DNA of 64,000 bases from Motilibacter rhizosphaerae (GTDB lineage: Bacteria > Actinomycetota > Actinomycetes > Motilibacterales > Motilibacteraceae). Below the pieces are notes generated by a model. The model saw nothing but the letters and a program-made list of their open reading frames with translations. It did no database searches and was not told the origin of the DNA. The position numbers were made by a program, and so were the translations under genes. The DNA lies in assembly GCF_004216915.1 (NCBI RefSeq), contig NZ_SGXD01000003.1, forward strand, positions 372,001 to 436,000, given 5' to 3'. This document shows, in pieces, positions 50,886 to 60,083 of the stretch; position 1 is the first letter of the stretch; each line of letters starts with the position of its first letter.

Positions 50886-52336
50886 ACCGCGAGCGGCCGC
50901 GCGCTCGGCGGGATCGGGAACGGCAGCTCCGTGGCCCCGGTGAGGTACGCGTCGATGCCCGCCGCCGCCGCGCGGCCCTCGGCGATCGCCCACACCACGA
51001 GGGACTGGCCACGGCCCGCGTCACCGGCGACGAAGACGCCCGGCACCCGCGTCATGTAGTCCTCGTCGCGGACGAGCCCGCCGCGCGCGTCGAGCTCGAC
51101 CCCGAGGCCGGCCAGCAGCGGGCTGCGCTCGGGCCCGGTGAAGCCCAGCGCGAGGATGACGAGCTGGGCCGGCAAGTGCCGCTCGGTCCCGGCGGTGGGG
51201 GTGAAGACCCGCTCGACGCGGGTGCCCTCCACGACGACGATCTCGGCGATGCTGCCCGCCCCGTCGCCGACGAGCTCGACGGTGTTGAGCGCGTACGCCC
51301 GCTCGCCGCCCTCCTCGTGCGCGCTGGAGAGCCGGAGCACCCGGGCGTGCACCGGCCACGGGTCGTGCTCGGGCCGGTCGGTGGGCGCCTGGGGGTTGAT
51401 GTCGATCTGCGTGATGGAGCGCGCGCCCTGCCGGATGGCGGTGCCGTAGCAGTCGGCGCCGGTGTCGCCGCCGCCGATGATGACGACGTCCTTGCCCTCG
51501 GCAGTGATCGCCGGGACGTACGTCGCGTCACGCGCCGTGCGGTTGCCGTGCGGCAGGTAGTCCATCGCCTGCACGACGCCGGCCAGCTCGCGCCCGGGGA
51601 CGTCGAGCTCGCGGCGGGCGGTCGCGCCGACCGCGAGGAGCACGGCGTCGTAGCGCTCGCGCAGCTCCTCGGCGGTGATGTCGGCGCCGACCTCGACGCC
51701 GCAGCGGAAGCGCGTGCCCTCGGCCCGCATCTGCGCGATGCGGCGCTCGAGGTAGCGCGTCTCCATCTTGAACTCCGGGATCCCGTAGCGCATGAGCCCG
51801 CCGGGGGCGTCGTCGCGCTCGTAGACCGCCACGGTGTGGCCGGCCCGGGTCAGCTGCTGGGCGGCCGCGAGGCCCGCGGGCCCCGAGCCGACGACCGCGA
51901 CGGTCTTGCCGGTGAGCCGGGTCGGCGGCTTCGGCTGGACCAGGCCCTCGTCCCACGCGCGGTCGGCGATCGCCGCCTCGACCATCTTGATCGTCACCGG
52001 GTCGTCGCCGATGCCGAGCACGCAGGCGGACTCGCAGGGCGCGGGGCAGACCTTGCCGGTGAACTCCGGGAAGTTGTTGGTCGCGTGCAGGCGCTCGATC
52101 GCGTCGGCCCAGTCGTCGCGCCAGGCGAGGTCGTTCCACTCCGGGATGAGGTTCCCGAGCGGGCAGCCGTTGTGGCAGAACGGGATGCCGCAGTCCATGC
52201 AGCGACCGGCCTGCGTGCGCAGCGACTCGGTGCTCATCTCCTCGTAGACCTCGCGCCAGTCGCGGATCCGCACCTCGACCGGACGACGGGGCGCACTCTC
52301 GCGCGGGGCCTTGAGGAAGCCGCGGGGGTCGGTCAT
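50882..52336 (-). CDS. gltD: Glutamate synthase small subunit (NADPH-dependent oxidoreductase)
   Basis: Supplies electrons from NADPH to glutamate synthase. The 484-residue protein has N-terminal iron-sulfur cysteines ([35 protein letters not shown]), the FAD motif [17 protein letters not shown] (about 148-164), and the NADPH motif [21 protein letters not shown] (about 290-310). The ATG has an AGAGGA ribosome site. The large subunit gltB, usually adjacent, is not here: the neighbours are a lactonase and an anti-sigma kinase. It could serve a distant GltB or act alone. Confidence 0.94.
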   Translation of the reverse strand: MTDPRGFLKAPRESAPRRPVEVRIRDWREVYEEMSTESLRTQAGRCMDCGIPFCHNGCPLGNLIPEWNDLAWRDDWADAIERLHATNNFPEFTGKVCPAPCESACVLGIGDDPVTIKMVEAAIADRAWDEGLVQPKPPTRLTGKTVAVVGSGPAGLAAAQQLTRAGHTVAVYERDDAPGGLMRYGIPEFKMETRYLERRIAQMRAEGTRFRCGVEVGADITAEELRERYDAVLLAVGATARRELDVPGRELAGVVQAMDYLPHGNRTARDATYVPAITAEGKDVVIIGGGDTGADCYGTAIRQGARSITQIDINPQAPTDRPEHDPWPVHARVLRLSSAHEEGGERAYALNTVELVGDGAGSIAEIVVVEGTRVERVFTPTAGTERHLPAQLVILALGFTGPERSPLLAGLGVELDARGGLVRDEDYMTRVPGVFVAGDAGRGQSLVVWAIAEGRAAAAGIDAYLTGATELPFPIPPSARPLAV

Positions 52337-52566
52337 GGCGGTCCTCTCGAGGATCCGGGGAGGGAGGATCTCGACCGCAGCGGCGGGGTCGTGGTCCGGC
52401 GGAGGATCGGGCGCTCGAGGAGCGGCCCGACGGGTCGACGCCGGTGTCTGCGCACATGGTACGGCCGCGCAGGCGCTCCGCGCGCGCGAGATCCGCCGTC
52501 AGCCGACCGGTCGCGCCAGCCAGCCGGTCCTGTCAGCGAGCCCGTCCCGCCACCCAGCGGGTCCGG

Positions 52567-52974
52567 TCAGCCGGCCGGCAGGGCGGCGGGCTCCCCCAGC
52601 TCGAACCAGATCTCCTTGCCGTCCGGCCGGTGGCGGCACCCCCAGTGCTGGACCAGGGCCTGCACGATCTCCAGCCCCCGCCCCGACTCCGCCAGCGGGT
52701 CGGCGTGGGCGCCGGCACGACGGGCCTGCGGGCAGTGGGGGTCGGCGTCTGAGACGTGCACCTGGACCTGGTCGTCGTCCAGCGAGACGCCGACCCGGAA
52801 GGGCGGTCTGCCGTGGCGCAGGGCGTTGCTCGCGAGCTCGGTCACGGCGAGCAGCGCGGCGTCGAGGAGGTCGCGCTGCGTCGAGCGCGCGAGGGAGGAG
52901 GTCACGAACTGCCGCGCGACGCCGCAGGCGCGCTCGTCACCGGGGAGCTCGTGCGAGACCGACCACTGCCGCAC
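52567..52974 (-). CDS. RsbW-like anti-sigma kinase (HATPase_c)
   Basis: A single-domain GHKL ATPase of 135 residues, the type that binds sigma-B-like factors or phosphorylates an anti-anti-sigma factor. The N box is VTELASNALRHGRPPFRV and the G1 and G2 boxes are DADPHCPQ.. and ESGRGLEIVQALVQHWG. I chose the GTG at 52974 because GGAGGA lies five bases before it; a GTG at 52995 is the alternative. No partner sigma or STAS gene adjoins; the SpoIIE-type protein at 30814-32304 has a related kinase domain. Confidence 0.85.
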   Translation of the reverse strand: MRQWSVSHELPGDERACGVARQFVTSSLARSTQRDLLDAALLAVTELASNALRHGRPPFRVGVSLDDDQVQVHVSDADPHCPQARRAGAHADPLAESGRGLEIVQALVQHWGCRHRPDGKEIWFELGEPAALPAG

Positions 52975-53139
52975 CGGTGTCCTCCGCAGCGTCACGGCCC
53001 GCCGCTGCTCGACGGGCCTCCACCGCCAGTCGTGCCCACGCCGGCAGGCGCACAACCGGCTCCGGGCGTACGCTCCGCGGCCGCGTGCCGGGTCGGCCCA
53101 CCTCGGCCCTCCGTCCGGCAGCCCAGGGCGGCGCCGTCT

Positions 53140-53325
53140 TTGACAGGGGCTGGATGACCTCGTACTGTCGTCAGTGGTTGGTTTTTGCTTCACGCTCGTT
53201 TCTCGAACGCCGCGGAGTGAGACAGCAGGCGATCGAGGCATCTCCCGAGTGGTGACGCCCCCGGTGCCGGTCAGACCCGGGTGCGGCGTCCGCAGCACCT
53301 GAACCCCTCCCCCACAGGAGATCCC
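53140..53325 (+). promoter_or_regulatory. cspA promoter and long 5' leader
   Basis: TTGACA (53140-53145) and TACTGT (53163-53168) are 17 bases apart, a near-consensus housekeeping promoter. Transcription from about 53175 would give a leader of about 150 bases. Its first part is unusually T-rich for this genome (GGTTTTTGC and GTTTCTCG), as in cold-shock mRNA leaders that refold at low temperature. Confidence 0.7.
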
Positions 53326-53529
53326 ATGCCTCAGGGCACCGTGAAGTGGTTCAACGACGAGAAGGGCTTCGGCTTCATCGCGCAGGACGGTGGCGGCCAG
53401 GACCTGTTCGTCCACCACACCAGCATCGAGGCGACCGGCTTCCGCAGCCTCGCCGAGGACCAGCGCGTGGAGTTCGAGATCACGCAGGGCCAGCGCGGCC
53501 CGCAGGCCTCGCAGGTCCGCGTCATCTGA
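53326..53529 (+). CDS. cspA: Cold-shock protein, single domain
   Basis: A classic 67-residue cold-shock protein that binds single-stranded RNA and DNA. RNP1 is KGFGFIAQD (about 13-21) and RNP2 LFVHHTSIE (about 27-35). It starts [14 protein letters not shown] like other actinobacterial Csp proteins. CAGGAG lies five bases before the ATG. A strong promoter and long leader precede it, and hairpins follow, so it is a single-gene unit. CSD4 of the protein at 48786-49799 resembles it closely. Confidence 0.97.
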   Translation: MPQGTVKWFNDEKGFGFIAQDGGGQDLFVHHTSIEATGFRSLAEDQRVEFEITQGQRGPQASQVRVI

Positions 53530-53545
53530 CGTCGTCCTGACGACT

Positions 53546-53635
53546 CCCGGCCTCGCCGGGACCTGCACATCCCCCGGCTGAGCCGGGACTGCACATCGCA
53601 CGAAGGGCCAGCGGCAGCAGCCGCTGGCCCTTCGT
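53546..53635 (+). terminator. Two small repeat hairpins and a strong terminator after cspA
   Basis: Two similar hairpins (CCCGGC-ctc-GCCGGG at 53546-53560 and CCCGGCt-gAGCCGGG at 53573-53587), each followed by TGCACATC, precede a perfect 16-base stem, ACGAAGGGCCAGCGGC and its complement around AGCA (53600-53635). The last is the terminator; the first two may protect the mRNA end. Confidence 0.8.
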
Positions 53636-53755
53636 CGTGCGTGGCGCACCCTCGACCTGTCGCGCTGCAGCGTGGGCGGTCCACGTGCGCGTCCGGGTCC
53701 GGCGCGGAGCGTTAGCACGGCACGGACGACGCGCCAGGGAACGGGCCGGGAGACG

Positions 53756-53791
53756 CCTCAGGCCCCCCACTCGGAAGTGAGGGGCCTGAGG
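53756..53791 (-). terminator. Terminator of the initiator tRNA gene
   Basis: CCTCAGGCCCCCCACT and AGTGAGGGGCCTGAGG pair with one mismatch around a four-base loop, nine bases past the tRNA 3' end. Confidence 0.7.
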
Positions 53792-53799
53792 ACCCTGTG

Positions 53800-53873
53800 T
53801 AGCGGGGGCAGGATTTGAACCTGCGACCTCTGGGTTATGAGCCCAGCGAGCTACCGAGCTGCTCCACCCCGCG
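53800..53873 (-). tRNA. Initiator tRNA-fMet (anticodon CAT)
   Basis: A 74-base cloverleaf. Initiator features are clear: no Watson-Crick pair at 1:72 (C1 facing T72) and three G-C pairs beside the anticodon loop (GGG-CTCATAA-CCC). The T arm is GCAGG-TTCAAAT-CCTGC. The D arm has GAGC/GCTC. CCA is not encoded. Confidence 0.95.
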
Positions 53874-53924
53874 TCGGCTCTGCCAGCATACGCGACCGAC
53901 GGGGACGGACCAAATCGCGGGCGG

Positions 53925-56924
53925 TCAGCCCGACGGCGAGGGGCTGGGCACCGCGCTCGGCGTCGCGCTGGCCGACGAGCTCGGGCCGACGCTCGGCAGC
54001 GTCGCGGACCCCGTCAGCTGCTGGAGCTGCTGCAGGACCGCCTGCAGCCGGGTCTGGGCCGAGAGGTAGCCCACCGTGTCCTTGGCCTGCAGGTCCCGCT
54101 GGCCCTCCTGGTAGATCCGCAGCGCCTCGTCCACGAGCGCCGTCACCTGTGCAGGTACGGCGGTGGCCCCACCGGTCGTGGTCCCACCGCTGCTCGCGGA
54201 CGGGCTGGGGGTCGGGCTCGTGGAGCTGCCCGTGCCCCCGGAGCCGCCGGTCGCCCCCGTCGTCGGGGAGCCGCCCTGCGCGAGGTTCTGCAGGGCCGCC
54301 TCGAGCGTGCTGCCGTAGGCCGCGTTCGTGCCGTCGGACACGAGGACCAGCTGCAGCGTCGGGAAGCGCGCCGTCCCCGACGCGGGCTTGACGTAGACGG
54401 GCTCGACGTAGACGAACCCCCCGCCCGCGGGCAGCGTCAGCAGGTTGCCGTAGTCCACCTCGGAGGCGCCACCGCGGGAGAGCAGGCTGATCTGCTGCGC
54501 GATCCCCACGTTGCTCTTGAAGGAGCTCTGCGCCAGCTGCGGGCCGAAGGTCTGCGAGCCCGAGCCCGACGTCGGCACGAGCAGCACCCGCAGCGTGCCG
54601 TACGCGGTGGAGTCGGTGGGGTCGCTGTCCACGGACATGAAGGCCGTGAGGTTCTCGCGGTTGCCGATCGGCACGAAGGGCGTCGTGAGCGAGAAGGAGG
54701 GCTTCGCCGTCCCCGGCATCTGCACGGTGAGGTAGTAGGGCGGGACGTCCTGCGTCTCGTCGCTCCTCGTCGGGTCGCTGGGGATGCGCCAGAAGTCGTT
54801 GTTGCTGTAGAAGACCTTCGCGTCGGTGACGTGGTAGCGCGAGTAGAGCTCGCGCTGCACCTTGAACAGGTCCTCGGGGTAGCGCACGTGCGACAGCAGC
54901 TGCGTGTCCTTCTCCAGGAAGCTGCGGTCCAGCACGGTGCCCGGGAAGGCGTTGCGCCAGGCCTTGAGCACGGGGTCCGTCTCGTCCCAGGCGTAGAGCG
55001 TGACCTTGCCCGAGTACGCGTCGACCGTCGCCTTGACCGAGTTGCGGATGTAGTTGACCCGCCGGTCGTCCTGCGCGGCGACCACGCTCGAGGTCTTCGT
55101 CACGATGTCCGTCGTGGCGGCTCCCAGCTCCTGGCGCGTGGAGTAGGGGTAGGAGTTCGAGGTCGTGTAGCCGTCGACGATCCACACGATGCGGCCGTTC
55201 ACCACCGCGGGGTACGGGTCGCCGTCGACGGTGAGCCACGGGGCGACCTTCTCCACGCGCTCGCGCGGCTGCCGGTCATAGAGGATCTGGGACGCGGAGT
55301 TCACCCGGCTGGAGAGCAGCAGGTTGGTGTCGCGGTACTTCGCGGCGTAGACGAGGCGGTCGAACAGCCCGCCGATGGGGACGCCACCCTTCCCCTGGTA
55401 GGTCGAGGTGGTGCCGGCGTTCGGGTCGTCCGCCTCCACCGGCTGGCTCCTCGGAGGGGCGCCGACGATGGAGTACTCGGGCGACTCCTCCCCGAAGTAG
55501 ATCTGCTGCTGGTACTCGCCGAACGCGTCCGCGGCGAAGAACTTCGGCTCGCCCTCGGTGTCGGGCTGCGCCGCGGGGGCGGCGACGAAGCCGTAGCCGT
55601 GGGTGTAGACGGTCCGCTCGTTGGTCCAGTTGCGCTGCGACTGGTTGAGCTTGCTCGCGTCGACCTCGCGCACCGCGACGACGGTCTCCACCTGCTTGCC
55701 GCCGATGGTGTAGCGGTCGATGTCGAGCGGGTCGGGGAACTCGTACCACGTCTGGCTCTGCTGGGACGCGGTGAACGTCGGCGAGACGACGTACGGGTCG
55801 ATGAGCCGCGCGGCCGCCAGCGTCGGGCTGCTCGCGGCCGCGGCGACGTCGGTGTCGCGCGCGGTGGTGTAGGACTTCGCGACGACGCGGTCCAGGCCGT
55901 ACGCCGTCCGCGTGGCCGCGATGTTGCGCGTGATCTGGCCCGACTCCTTGTCTGCCTCGCTGGGCTTGACCCGCAGCTGGTGGAAGAGCGCCGGGTAGAG
56001 CCCGCCGATGAGCACCGCGGCCACGAGCAGGGAGCCGAGTCCGAGCCCCGGCAGCAGCCAGGTGCGGCGCCACACGTTGGCGAAGAAGAGCACGGCGCAG
56101 ATCAGCGCGACCCACGCGAGGATCGTCTTCGCGGGCAGCACGGCGTTGATGTCGGTGTAGGTCAGCCCGGTGAAGTCGCTGCGCCCCACGGTGCTGTCGG
56201 AGACCTCGAGGGAGTAGCGGTCGAGGACGTAGGCCACGGCCTTCAGCAGGACGAACAGCCCCAGCAGCACGCTGAGGTGCACGCGTGCGGCGTCGCTCGT
56301 CCGGTCACCGCCGCTCTGCACGCGGATGCCGCCGTAGAGGTAGTGCACGACGGTCGCCGCCACGATCGTCAGCAGCAGCAGCGAGAACCCGTAGTCGAGC
56401 AGGAAGCGGTACCACGGCAGCTTGAACACGAAGAACGACGTGTCGAGCCCGAACTGCGGGTCCTTGCTGCCGAACGGCGTGCTGTGCCGCCAGAGCAGGT
56501 AGGTCTTCCACTGCGTCGCCGCGGACAGCCCGGCGATGACGCCGAGCAGCACCGACGCAGCGATGAGCAGGAGCCGGCGGACCGGCTCGAGCGCCATGCG
56601 GTAGCGGTCGAGGCTCTGCTGCTCCTGCGAGCTCGGGATGTAGACCGGCCGGAGCCGGAAGGCGAGGTAGGCGTTGCCGCCGACGACCCCGCCGAGCACG
56701 GCCCCGAAGACGAGGAAGAGCCCGACGTGCACGCCGATGCGGCGGACGAAGACACCGGACTCGTCGACCGAGCGGTACCACAGCAGCTCGCTGTAGTACG
56801 CGGCGAAGGCGAAGAAGCCGATGACCAGCAGGACCAGGATGATCACGGTGGGCACGAGCACGCGCCCCCTGCGGCGGACGAACGCGCGCGGCCGTCCTGG
56901 GTCCCTCGGCATGGAGAAGCTCAC
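53925..56924 (-). CDS. UPF0182 family membrane protein
   Basis: A large membrane protein of 999 residues, the usual length for actinobacterial UPF0182 proteins. Seven membrane helices lie in the first 330 residues (starting LVPTVIILVLLVIGFFAF); the rest is a large extracytoplasmic region with DRYTIGGKQVETVVAVREVD, YTHGYGFVAAPAA and VVNGRIVWIVDGYTTSNSYPYS. The last 100 residues are low-complexity (Gly, Ser, Thr, Pro) with one helical segment. Function is unknown although the family is nearly universal in actinobacteria. GTG at 56924 or the ATG four codons later could be the start. Confidence 0.9.
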   Translation of the reverse strand: MSFSMPRDPGRPRAFVRRRGRVLVPTVIILVLLVIGFFAFAAYYSELLWYRSVDESGVFVRRIGVHVGLFLVFGAVLGGVVGGNAYLAFRLRPVYIPSSQEQQSLDRYRMALEPVRRLLLIAASVLLGVIAGLSAATQWKTYLLWRHSTPFGSKDPQFGLDTSFFVFKLPWYRFLLDYGFSLLLLTIVAATVVHYLYGGIRVQSGGDRTSDAARVHLSVLLGLFVLLKAVAYVLDRYSLEVSDSTVGRSDFTGLTYTDINAVLPAKTILAWVALICAVLFFANVWRRTWLLPGLGLGSLLVAAVLIGGLYPALFHQLRVKPSEADKESGQITRNIAATRTAYGLDRVVAKSYTTARDTDVAAAASSPTLAAARLIDPYVVSPTFTASQQSQTWYEFPDPLDIDRYTIGGKQVETVVAVREVDASKLNQSQRNWTNERTVYTHGYGFVAAPAAQPDTEGEPKFFAADAFGEYQQQIYFGEESPEYSIVGAPPRSQPVEADDPNAGTTSTYQGKGGVPIGGLFDRLVYAAKYRDTNLLLSSRVNSASQILYDRQPRERVEKVAPWLTVDGDPYPAVVNGRIVWIVDGYTTSNSYPYSTRQELGAATTDIVTKTSSVVAAQDDRRVNYIRNSVKATVDAYSGKVTLYAWDETDPVLKAWRNAFPGTVLDRSFLEKDTQLLSHVRYPEDLFKVQRELYSRYHVTDAKVFYSNNDFWRIPSDPTRSDETQDVPPYYLTVQMPGTAKPSFSLTTPFVPIGNRENLTAFMSVDSDPTDSTAYGTLRVLLVPTSGSGSQTFGPQLAQSSFKSNVGIAQQISLLSRGGASEVDYGNLLTLPAGGGFVYVEPVYVKPASGTARFPTLQLVLVSDGTNAAYGSTLEAALQNLAQGGSPTTGATGGSGGTGSSTSPTPSPSASSGGTTTGGATAVPAQVTALVDEALRIYQEGQRDLQAKDTVGYLSAQTRLQAVLQQLQQLTGSATLPSVGPSSSASATPSAVPSPSPSG

Positions 56925-57025
56925 GCGGACAGCACCTACCGGTTCGGCTCGCCGGGCCCGGACGGGACCGGTCGTCGGCTCAACTTACCCACCCGTGCTG
57001 TGGGTTCCCCGCTGAGCGCGTCTGC

Positions 57026-57038
57026 CAGACTCCCGGCC
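57026..57038 (+). promoter_or_regulatory. CAGACT hexamer before the PPA1309 gene
   Basis: CAGACT (57026-57031) is seven bases before the ATG at 57039, with no ribosome site. Confidence 0.3.
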
Positions 57039-57551
57039 ATGACCAGCACGCCCCCCAGCCCGCTCGAGGAGGTCGTCGTCGAGGTCGAGCGGCACGTGGC
57101 CCGCGGGGGCTGGGACGCTCCCCCGCGGCTGTTCGCGCTCGTCCCCACGAGCGACCTGCTGGCCGCCGAGCCCGGCCTCGCCGCCTCCCTGGCGGACGCC
57201 GGCGCGTACACCCCCGTGGAGCAGGAGGACCTGCCCAGCGCCGACTCGCTCGAGGACCTCCTGGGCGGCATCGCCTGGCCGGACGCGGTGGTCGGAGCGG
57301 CGCTCGTGGTCGAGCGGCTCGTGCTGCCCGCGGACGCCGAGGGCGCGATACCCGACGACGAGCAGGACGCCCTGCGCTGGGTCGCGGAGCACCCCCGGCG
57401 CCAGGAGGTGCGCCTCGCGGTCGGCGTGCTGCGCGACGGGGAGCGCGCCAGCGTCGTGCGGCTGCGCGACCACGACGACGACCTCGAGGTGCTCGTCGGG
57501 CAGGACCTCGTGCCCGGCCTGCGCGAGGCGCTCGCCGCCACCTTCGGCTGA
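57039..57551 (+). CDS. PPA1309 family protein
   Basis: A soluble acidic protein of 170 residues belonging to the actinobacterial PPA1309 family, often next to UPF0182 and PDZ-protease genes as here. Conserved blocks are WDAPPRLFALVPTSDLLAAEP, PVEQEDLP, GIAWPDAVVGAALVVERLVLP and HPRRQEVRLAVGVLRDGERASVVRLR. There is no signal peptide and no known active site. It is divergent from the UPF0182 gene, with the gap of 114 bases between them likely holding both promoters. Confidence 0.85.
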   Translation: MTSTPPSPLEEVVVEVERHVARGGWDAPPRLFALVPTSDLLAAEPGLAASLADAGAYTPVEQEDLPSADSLEDLLGGIAWPDAVVGAALVVERLVLPADAEGAIPDDEQDALRWVAEHPRRQEVRLAVGVLRDGERASVVRLRDHDDDLEVLVGQDLVPGLREALAATFG

Positions 57552-57569
57552 CCGGGGTCGCCCGGGACG

Positions 57570-58211
57570 CTAGGGCTCGCGGACGAGGACCCGGACCGCG
57601 ACGAGCCGCGGCCCGCACTCCTCCAGCACCGCGCGGCGCGGCTCCGGCACGTCGAGGCGGCGCTCGGAGACGAGGGGGCGCAGCACCGCGAGCCGCGGGT
57701 CCTCGAGCACGAGCTCGCAGGAGCGGCGGTCGCCGCCCGTGACGAGCGCAGCGAGCGTGGCGGCCTCCGGCACGAGGACGGCGGCGGCGAGGTCGGCGGC
57801 CGCGGCGTACGCGACCCTCGCCTGGCCCTCGCGCCGCCGTGCGAACCGCTGCTGCGACCAGCCCCCGGCGGCGGTACGGCCCTGGACGTGCCGCGACCCG
57901 GCGCGGCCCCCCTCGAGGGTGGCGCCGGTGAAGACGCCGGCGGCGTGCCCGCCGCGGCGGACGAGCAGGACGCCCGTACGCCGTGTCAGCGCCGCGTGCG
58001 CCGCCAGGACCTCAGCGGCGGCCGCAGGGTCGGTGGGCAGCTCAGGCACGGGCGGGTACGGCGCCGCGAGCTCCGCGCTGGCCCCGTCTGGCGCGGCCAG
58101 GACCAGGCGAGCGCCCTGGACGTCGGCCGCCGGCGCGCCGTGCCGGGCCGCGAAGCCCTCGACCCAGCGCACGAGCCGCTCTGGAGCGACCTCGACCTGG
58201 CGCGACTGCAC
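57570..58211 (-). CDS. acVLRF1-type peptidyl-tRNA hydrolase (Vms1-like release factor)
   Basis: Actinobacterial member of the Vms1/eRF1-like family, 213 residues, expected to free nascent chains from peptidyl-tRNA on split 50S subunits. The catalytic loop QGRTAAGGWSQQRFARRREGQA (with GGWSQQ in the GxxQ position) lies at about residues 111-132 and carries a strong basic run. The N-terminus VEVAPERLVRWVEGFAARHG matches the family. The GTG starts five bases after the stop of the PDZ protease gene, so the two are probably co-transcribed. Confidence 0.85.
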   Translation of the reverse strand: MQSRQVEVAPERLVRWVEGFAARHGAPAADVQGARLVLAAPDGASAELAAPYPPVPELPTDPAAAAEVLAAHAALTRRTGVLLVRRGGHAAGVFTGATLEGGRAGSRHVQGRTAAGGWSQQRFARRREGQARVAYAAAADLAAAVLVPEAATLAALVTGGDRRSCELVLEDPRLAVLRPLVSERRLDVPEPRRAVLEECGPRLVAVRVLVREP

Positions 58212-58216
58212 CGGGC

Positions 58217-59311
58217 TCAGCTGCAGCTGGGCAGGCTCGCGGTGCGGTGCTCGCGGATGGCCTGCAGCGCGTTGAGGGAGTCCTGCAGCTTCGCGACCTT
58301 GATGACCTGCAGGCCGGAGGGCACCGCGCCCTTGGTCTCCCCGCAGTTCGCGGCGGGCGCGAGGAAGAAGGTCGCGCCGGCACGCCGCGCGGCGACGAGC
58401 TTCTGCTGGATGCCGCCGATCGCCCCCACGTCGCCCGCGTCGTCGATCGTCCCGGTGCCTGCGACGAAAGCGCCGCCGGTGAGGTCGCCGGGCGTGAGCT
58501 TGTCGATGATCCCGAGCGTGAACATCATCCCGGCGCTGGGACCGCCGACGTCCTGCAGCCGGATGGAGACCCTGAAGGGGTAGACCGCGTCCAGCGCGGG
58601 CGTGATCCCCACCTGCGCCTTGCCGCTCGCGTCGCGCGTCGGCACGGTGAGGTCGAGCGTCTTGCCGGCGCGCAGCACCTGCACCGCGACGGTCTGGCCG
58701 GGGGCGTGGGCCTGGATGCCGGCGCGCACCTGGTCCGGGGTCGACACGGCCTTGCCGTCGACCTGGACGATCTGGTCGCCGGGCTCCAGGACGCCCTTCG
58801 CCGGCGCGTCCCCCGCGACGGCCTGGATGACGAGCCGCCGCCCGATCGGGATGCGCAGCTGGTTGAGCGCGGCGGTGACCGCCGTGCTCTGCGACAGCTG
58901 CATCTCCTGGTCGTCCTCCTGCTTCACCTGCTTCTCGCTCTTGTCCGCGAACAGCGAGCGCTCGGGCAGCACCGCGTCGGCCCGGTCGAACCACGCGCGC
59001 AGGGCCTGGAGGAGGTCGACGCTGCGGCCGGGACCGCCGTACAGGCTGACGGTGAGCAGCTGGAGGTGACCGCTCGCGGGGTAGCTCGCGTGCCCCGAGA
59101 TCGAGATGACGTCGCCGTTCCTGCCGTCGACGCCGAGCGTGTTGGCGGTGGGCCCCGGCGTGAGGATGACGTACGGGACGGGCAGCAGCGCCGCGAGCGC
59201 GGTCAGCGCGATCACGAGCGCGGCGGCGACCGCGAGGCTCAGCGTCCGCGGCTGGAGCGGCGCGAGGCGCACCCGGCGACCGCTCGCCGGCGCGGTGTCG
59301 ACGGTGGTCAC
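58217..59311 (-). CDS. PDZ-containing Lon-like serine protease (YlbL family)
   Basis: A membrane-anchored protease of 364 residues: one N-terminal membrane helix (LAVAAALVIALTALAALLP), a PDZ domain (about 165-245, VLEPGDQIVQVDGKAV) and a Lon-type proteolytic domain. The Ser/Lys dyad is the serine in DVGGPSAGMMF and the lysine in IGGIQQKLVAAR. Substrates are unknown in most bacteria. GTG start overlaps the stop of the upstream small membrane protein (GTGA), and the acVLRF1 gene follows. Confidence 0.92.
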   Translation of the reverse strand: MTTVDTAPASGRRVRLAPLQPRTLSLAVAAALVIALTALAALLPVPYVILTPGPTANTLGVDGRNGDVISISGHASYPASGHLQLLTVSLYGGPGRSVDLLQALRAWFDRADAVLPERSLFADKSEKQVKQEDDQEMQLSQSTAVTAALNQLRIPIGRRLVIQAVAGDAPAKGVLEPGDQIVQVDGKAVSTPDQVRAGIQAHAPGQTVAVQVLRAGKTLDLTVPTRDASGKAQVGITPALDAVYPFRVSIRLQDVGGPSAGMMFTLGIIDKLTPGDLTGGAFVAGTGTIDDAGDVGAIGGIQQKLVAARRAGATFFLAPAANCGETKGAVPSGLQVIKVAKLQDSLNALQAIREHRTASLPSCS

Positions 59312-59496
59312 GCGCCGGCCGCCGGGGGGCCGGGCCGCTCGCCGCTCGCCGTGCGGAGGGCCTCGCGGAACCGCGCGTGGCGCCGCACGGTCTCCTCCGT
59401 GCCCTCCGGTCGGCGGGTCCGCCGCGAGAGCGCCACCAGCACGATCGCGAGCGCGACGGCGACGACCGGGATCGCGTCCCAGAGCAGGGGGGTCAC
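59308..59496 (-). CDS. Small single-helix membrane protein
   Basis: A 62-residue protein with one membrane helix (AIPVVAVALAIVLVAL, residues 8-23) followed by a basic cytosolic tail (SRRTRRPEGTEETVRRHARFREAL). GTG at 59496, with GGAG about nine bases upstream. Its stop overlaps the GTG of the YlbL-like protease (GTGA), so it may be a partner or regulator of it. Function unknown. Confidence 0.7.
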   Translation of the reverse strand: MTPLLWDAIPVVAVALAIVLVALSRRTRRPEGTEETVRRHARFREALRTASGERPGPPAAGA

Positions 59497-59654
59497 GTGG
59501 GTCTCGCTCCGTCGGTCTGGTCCGGTCAGGCGTTCTGGTCTAGGGCAGGGCGGTCGTGGTGCTGGCGGTCGGACAACGCCGCAGGTGCGGAGGAGTGTTC
59601 CCGCGGGGTTCCCAGTCTGGTGGTGCCCGGAGGGCACGCGCTGCAACCGGGCGG

Positions 59655-60083
59655 CTACGGCGAGCCCACCCACTCCTCCGTGCCGTCGGTGAAGCGCTGG
59701 TGCTTCCAGATCGGGACGCGGCGCTTGAGCTCGTCGACCAGGCGCTCGCAGGCGGCGAAGGCCTCGCCACGGTGGACGGCGGAGACGGCGGCGACCAGCG
59801 CGAGGTCGCCCAGCCCGAGCTCGCCGGTGCGGTGCACGACGGCCACCGCCACGACCTCGCCCGTCGCGACCTCCTCGGCCACCTCGCGCAGGGCGTCGAC
59901 GGCGGAGGGGTGGGCGGTGTAGGCCAGGCCGCGCACGCCCTTCCCGCCGTCCGCGTCGCGGACCGCACCGACGAAGACCACGACACCGCCGGCCTGCTCG
60001 TCCGCGACGGCGCCCCGCACCTCCTCGACGTCGAGCGCGCTCTCGCGCACGTCGACCAGGCGCACGGCTCCGGCCGCGCTCAC
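59655..60083 (-). CDS. moaE: Molybdopterin synthase catalytic subunit
   Basis: Inserts sulfur from MoaD thiocarboxylate into precursor Z to make molybdopterin. The 142-residue protein has the conserved GVVVFVGAVRD (about 33-43), the AVVHRTGELGLGD segment and the C-terminal RVPIWKHQRFTDGTEEWV, whose lysine and histidine are catalytic. No moaD is adjacent. The GTG overlaps the stop of the SDR gene (GTGA), so it is second in that unit. Confidence 0.95.
   Translation of the reverse strand: MSAAGAVRLVDVRESALDVEEVRGAVADEQAGGVVVFVGAVRDADGGKGVRGLAYTAHPSAVDALREVAEEVATGEVVAVAVVHRTGELGLGDLALVAAVSAVHRGEAFAACERLVDELKRRVPIWKHQRFTDGTEEWVGSP

Noticed and set aside
52337-52566. Possible small gene between gltD and the anti-sigma kinase
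   Set aside because: No frame with a start, ribosome site and protein-like composition; only short GC-rich repeats are present.
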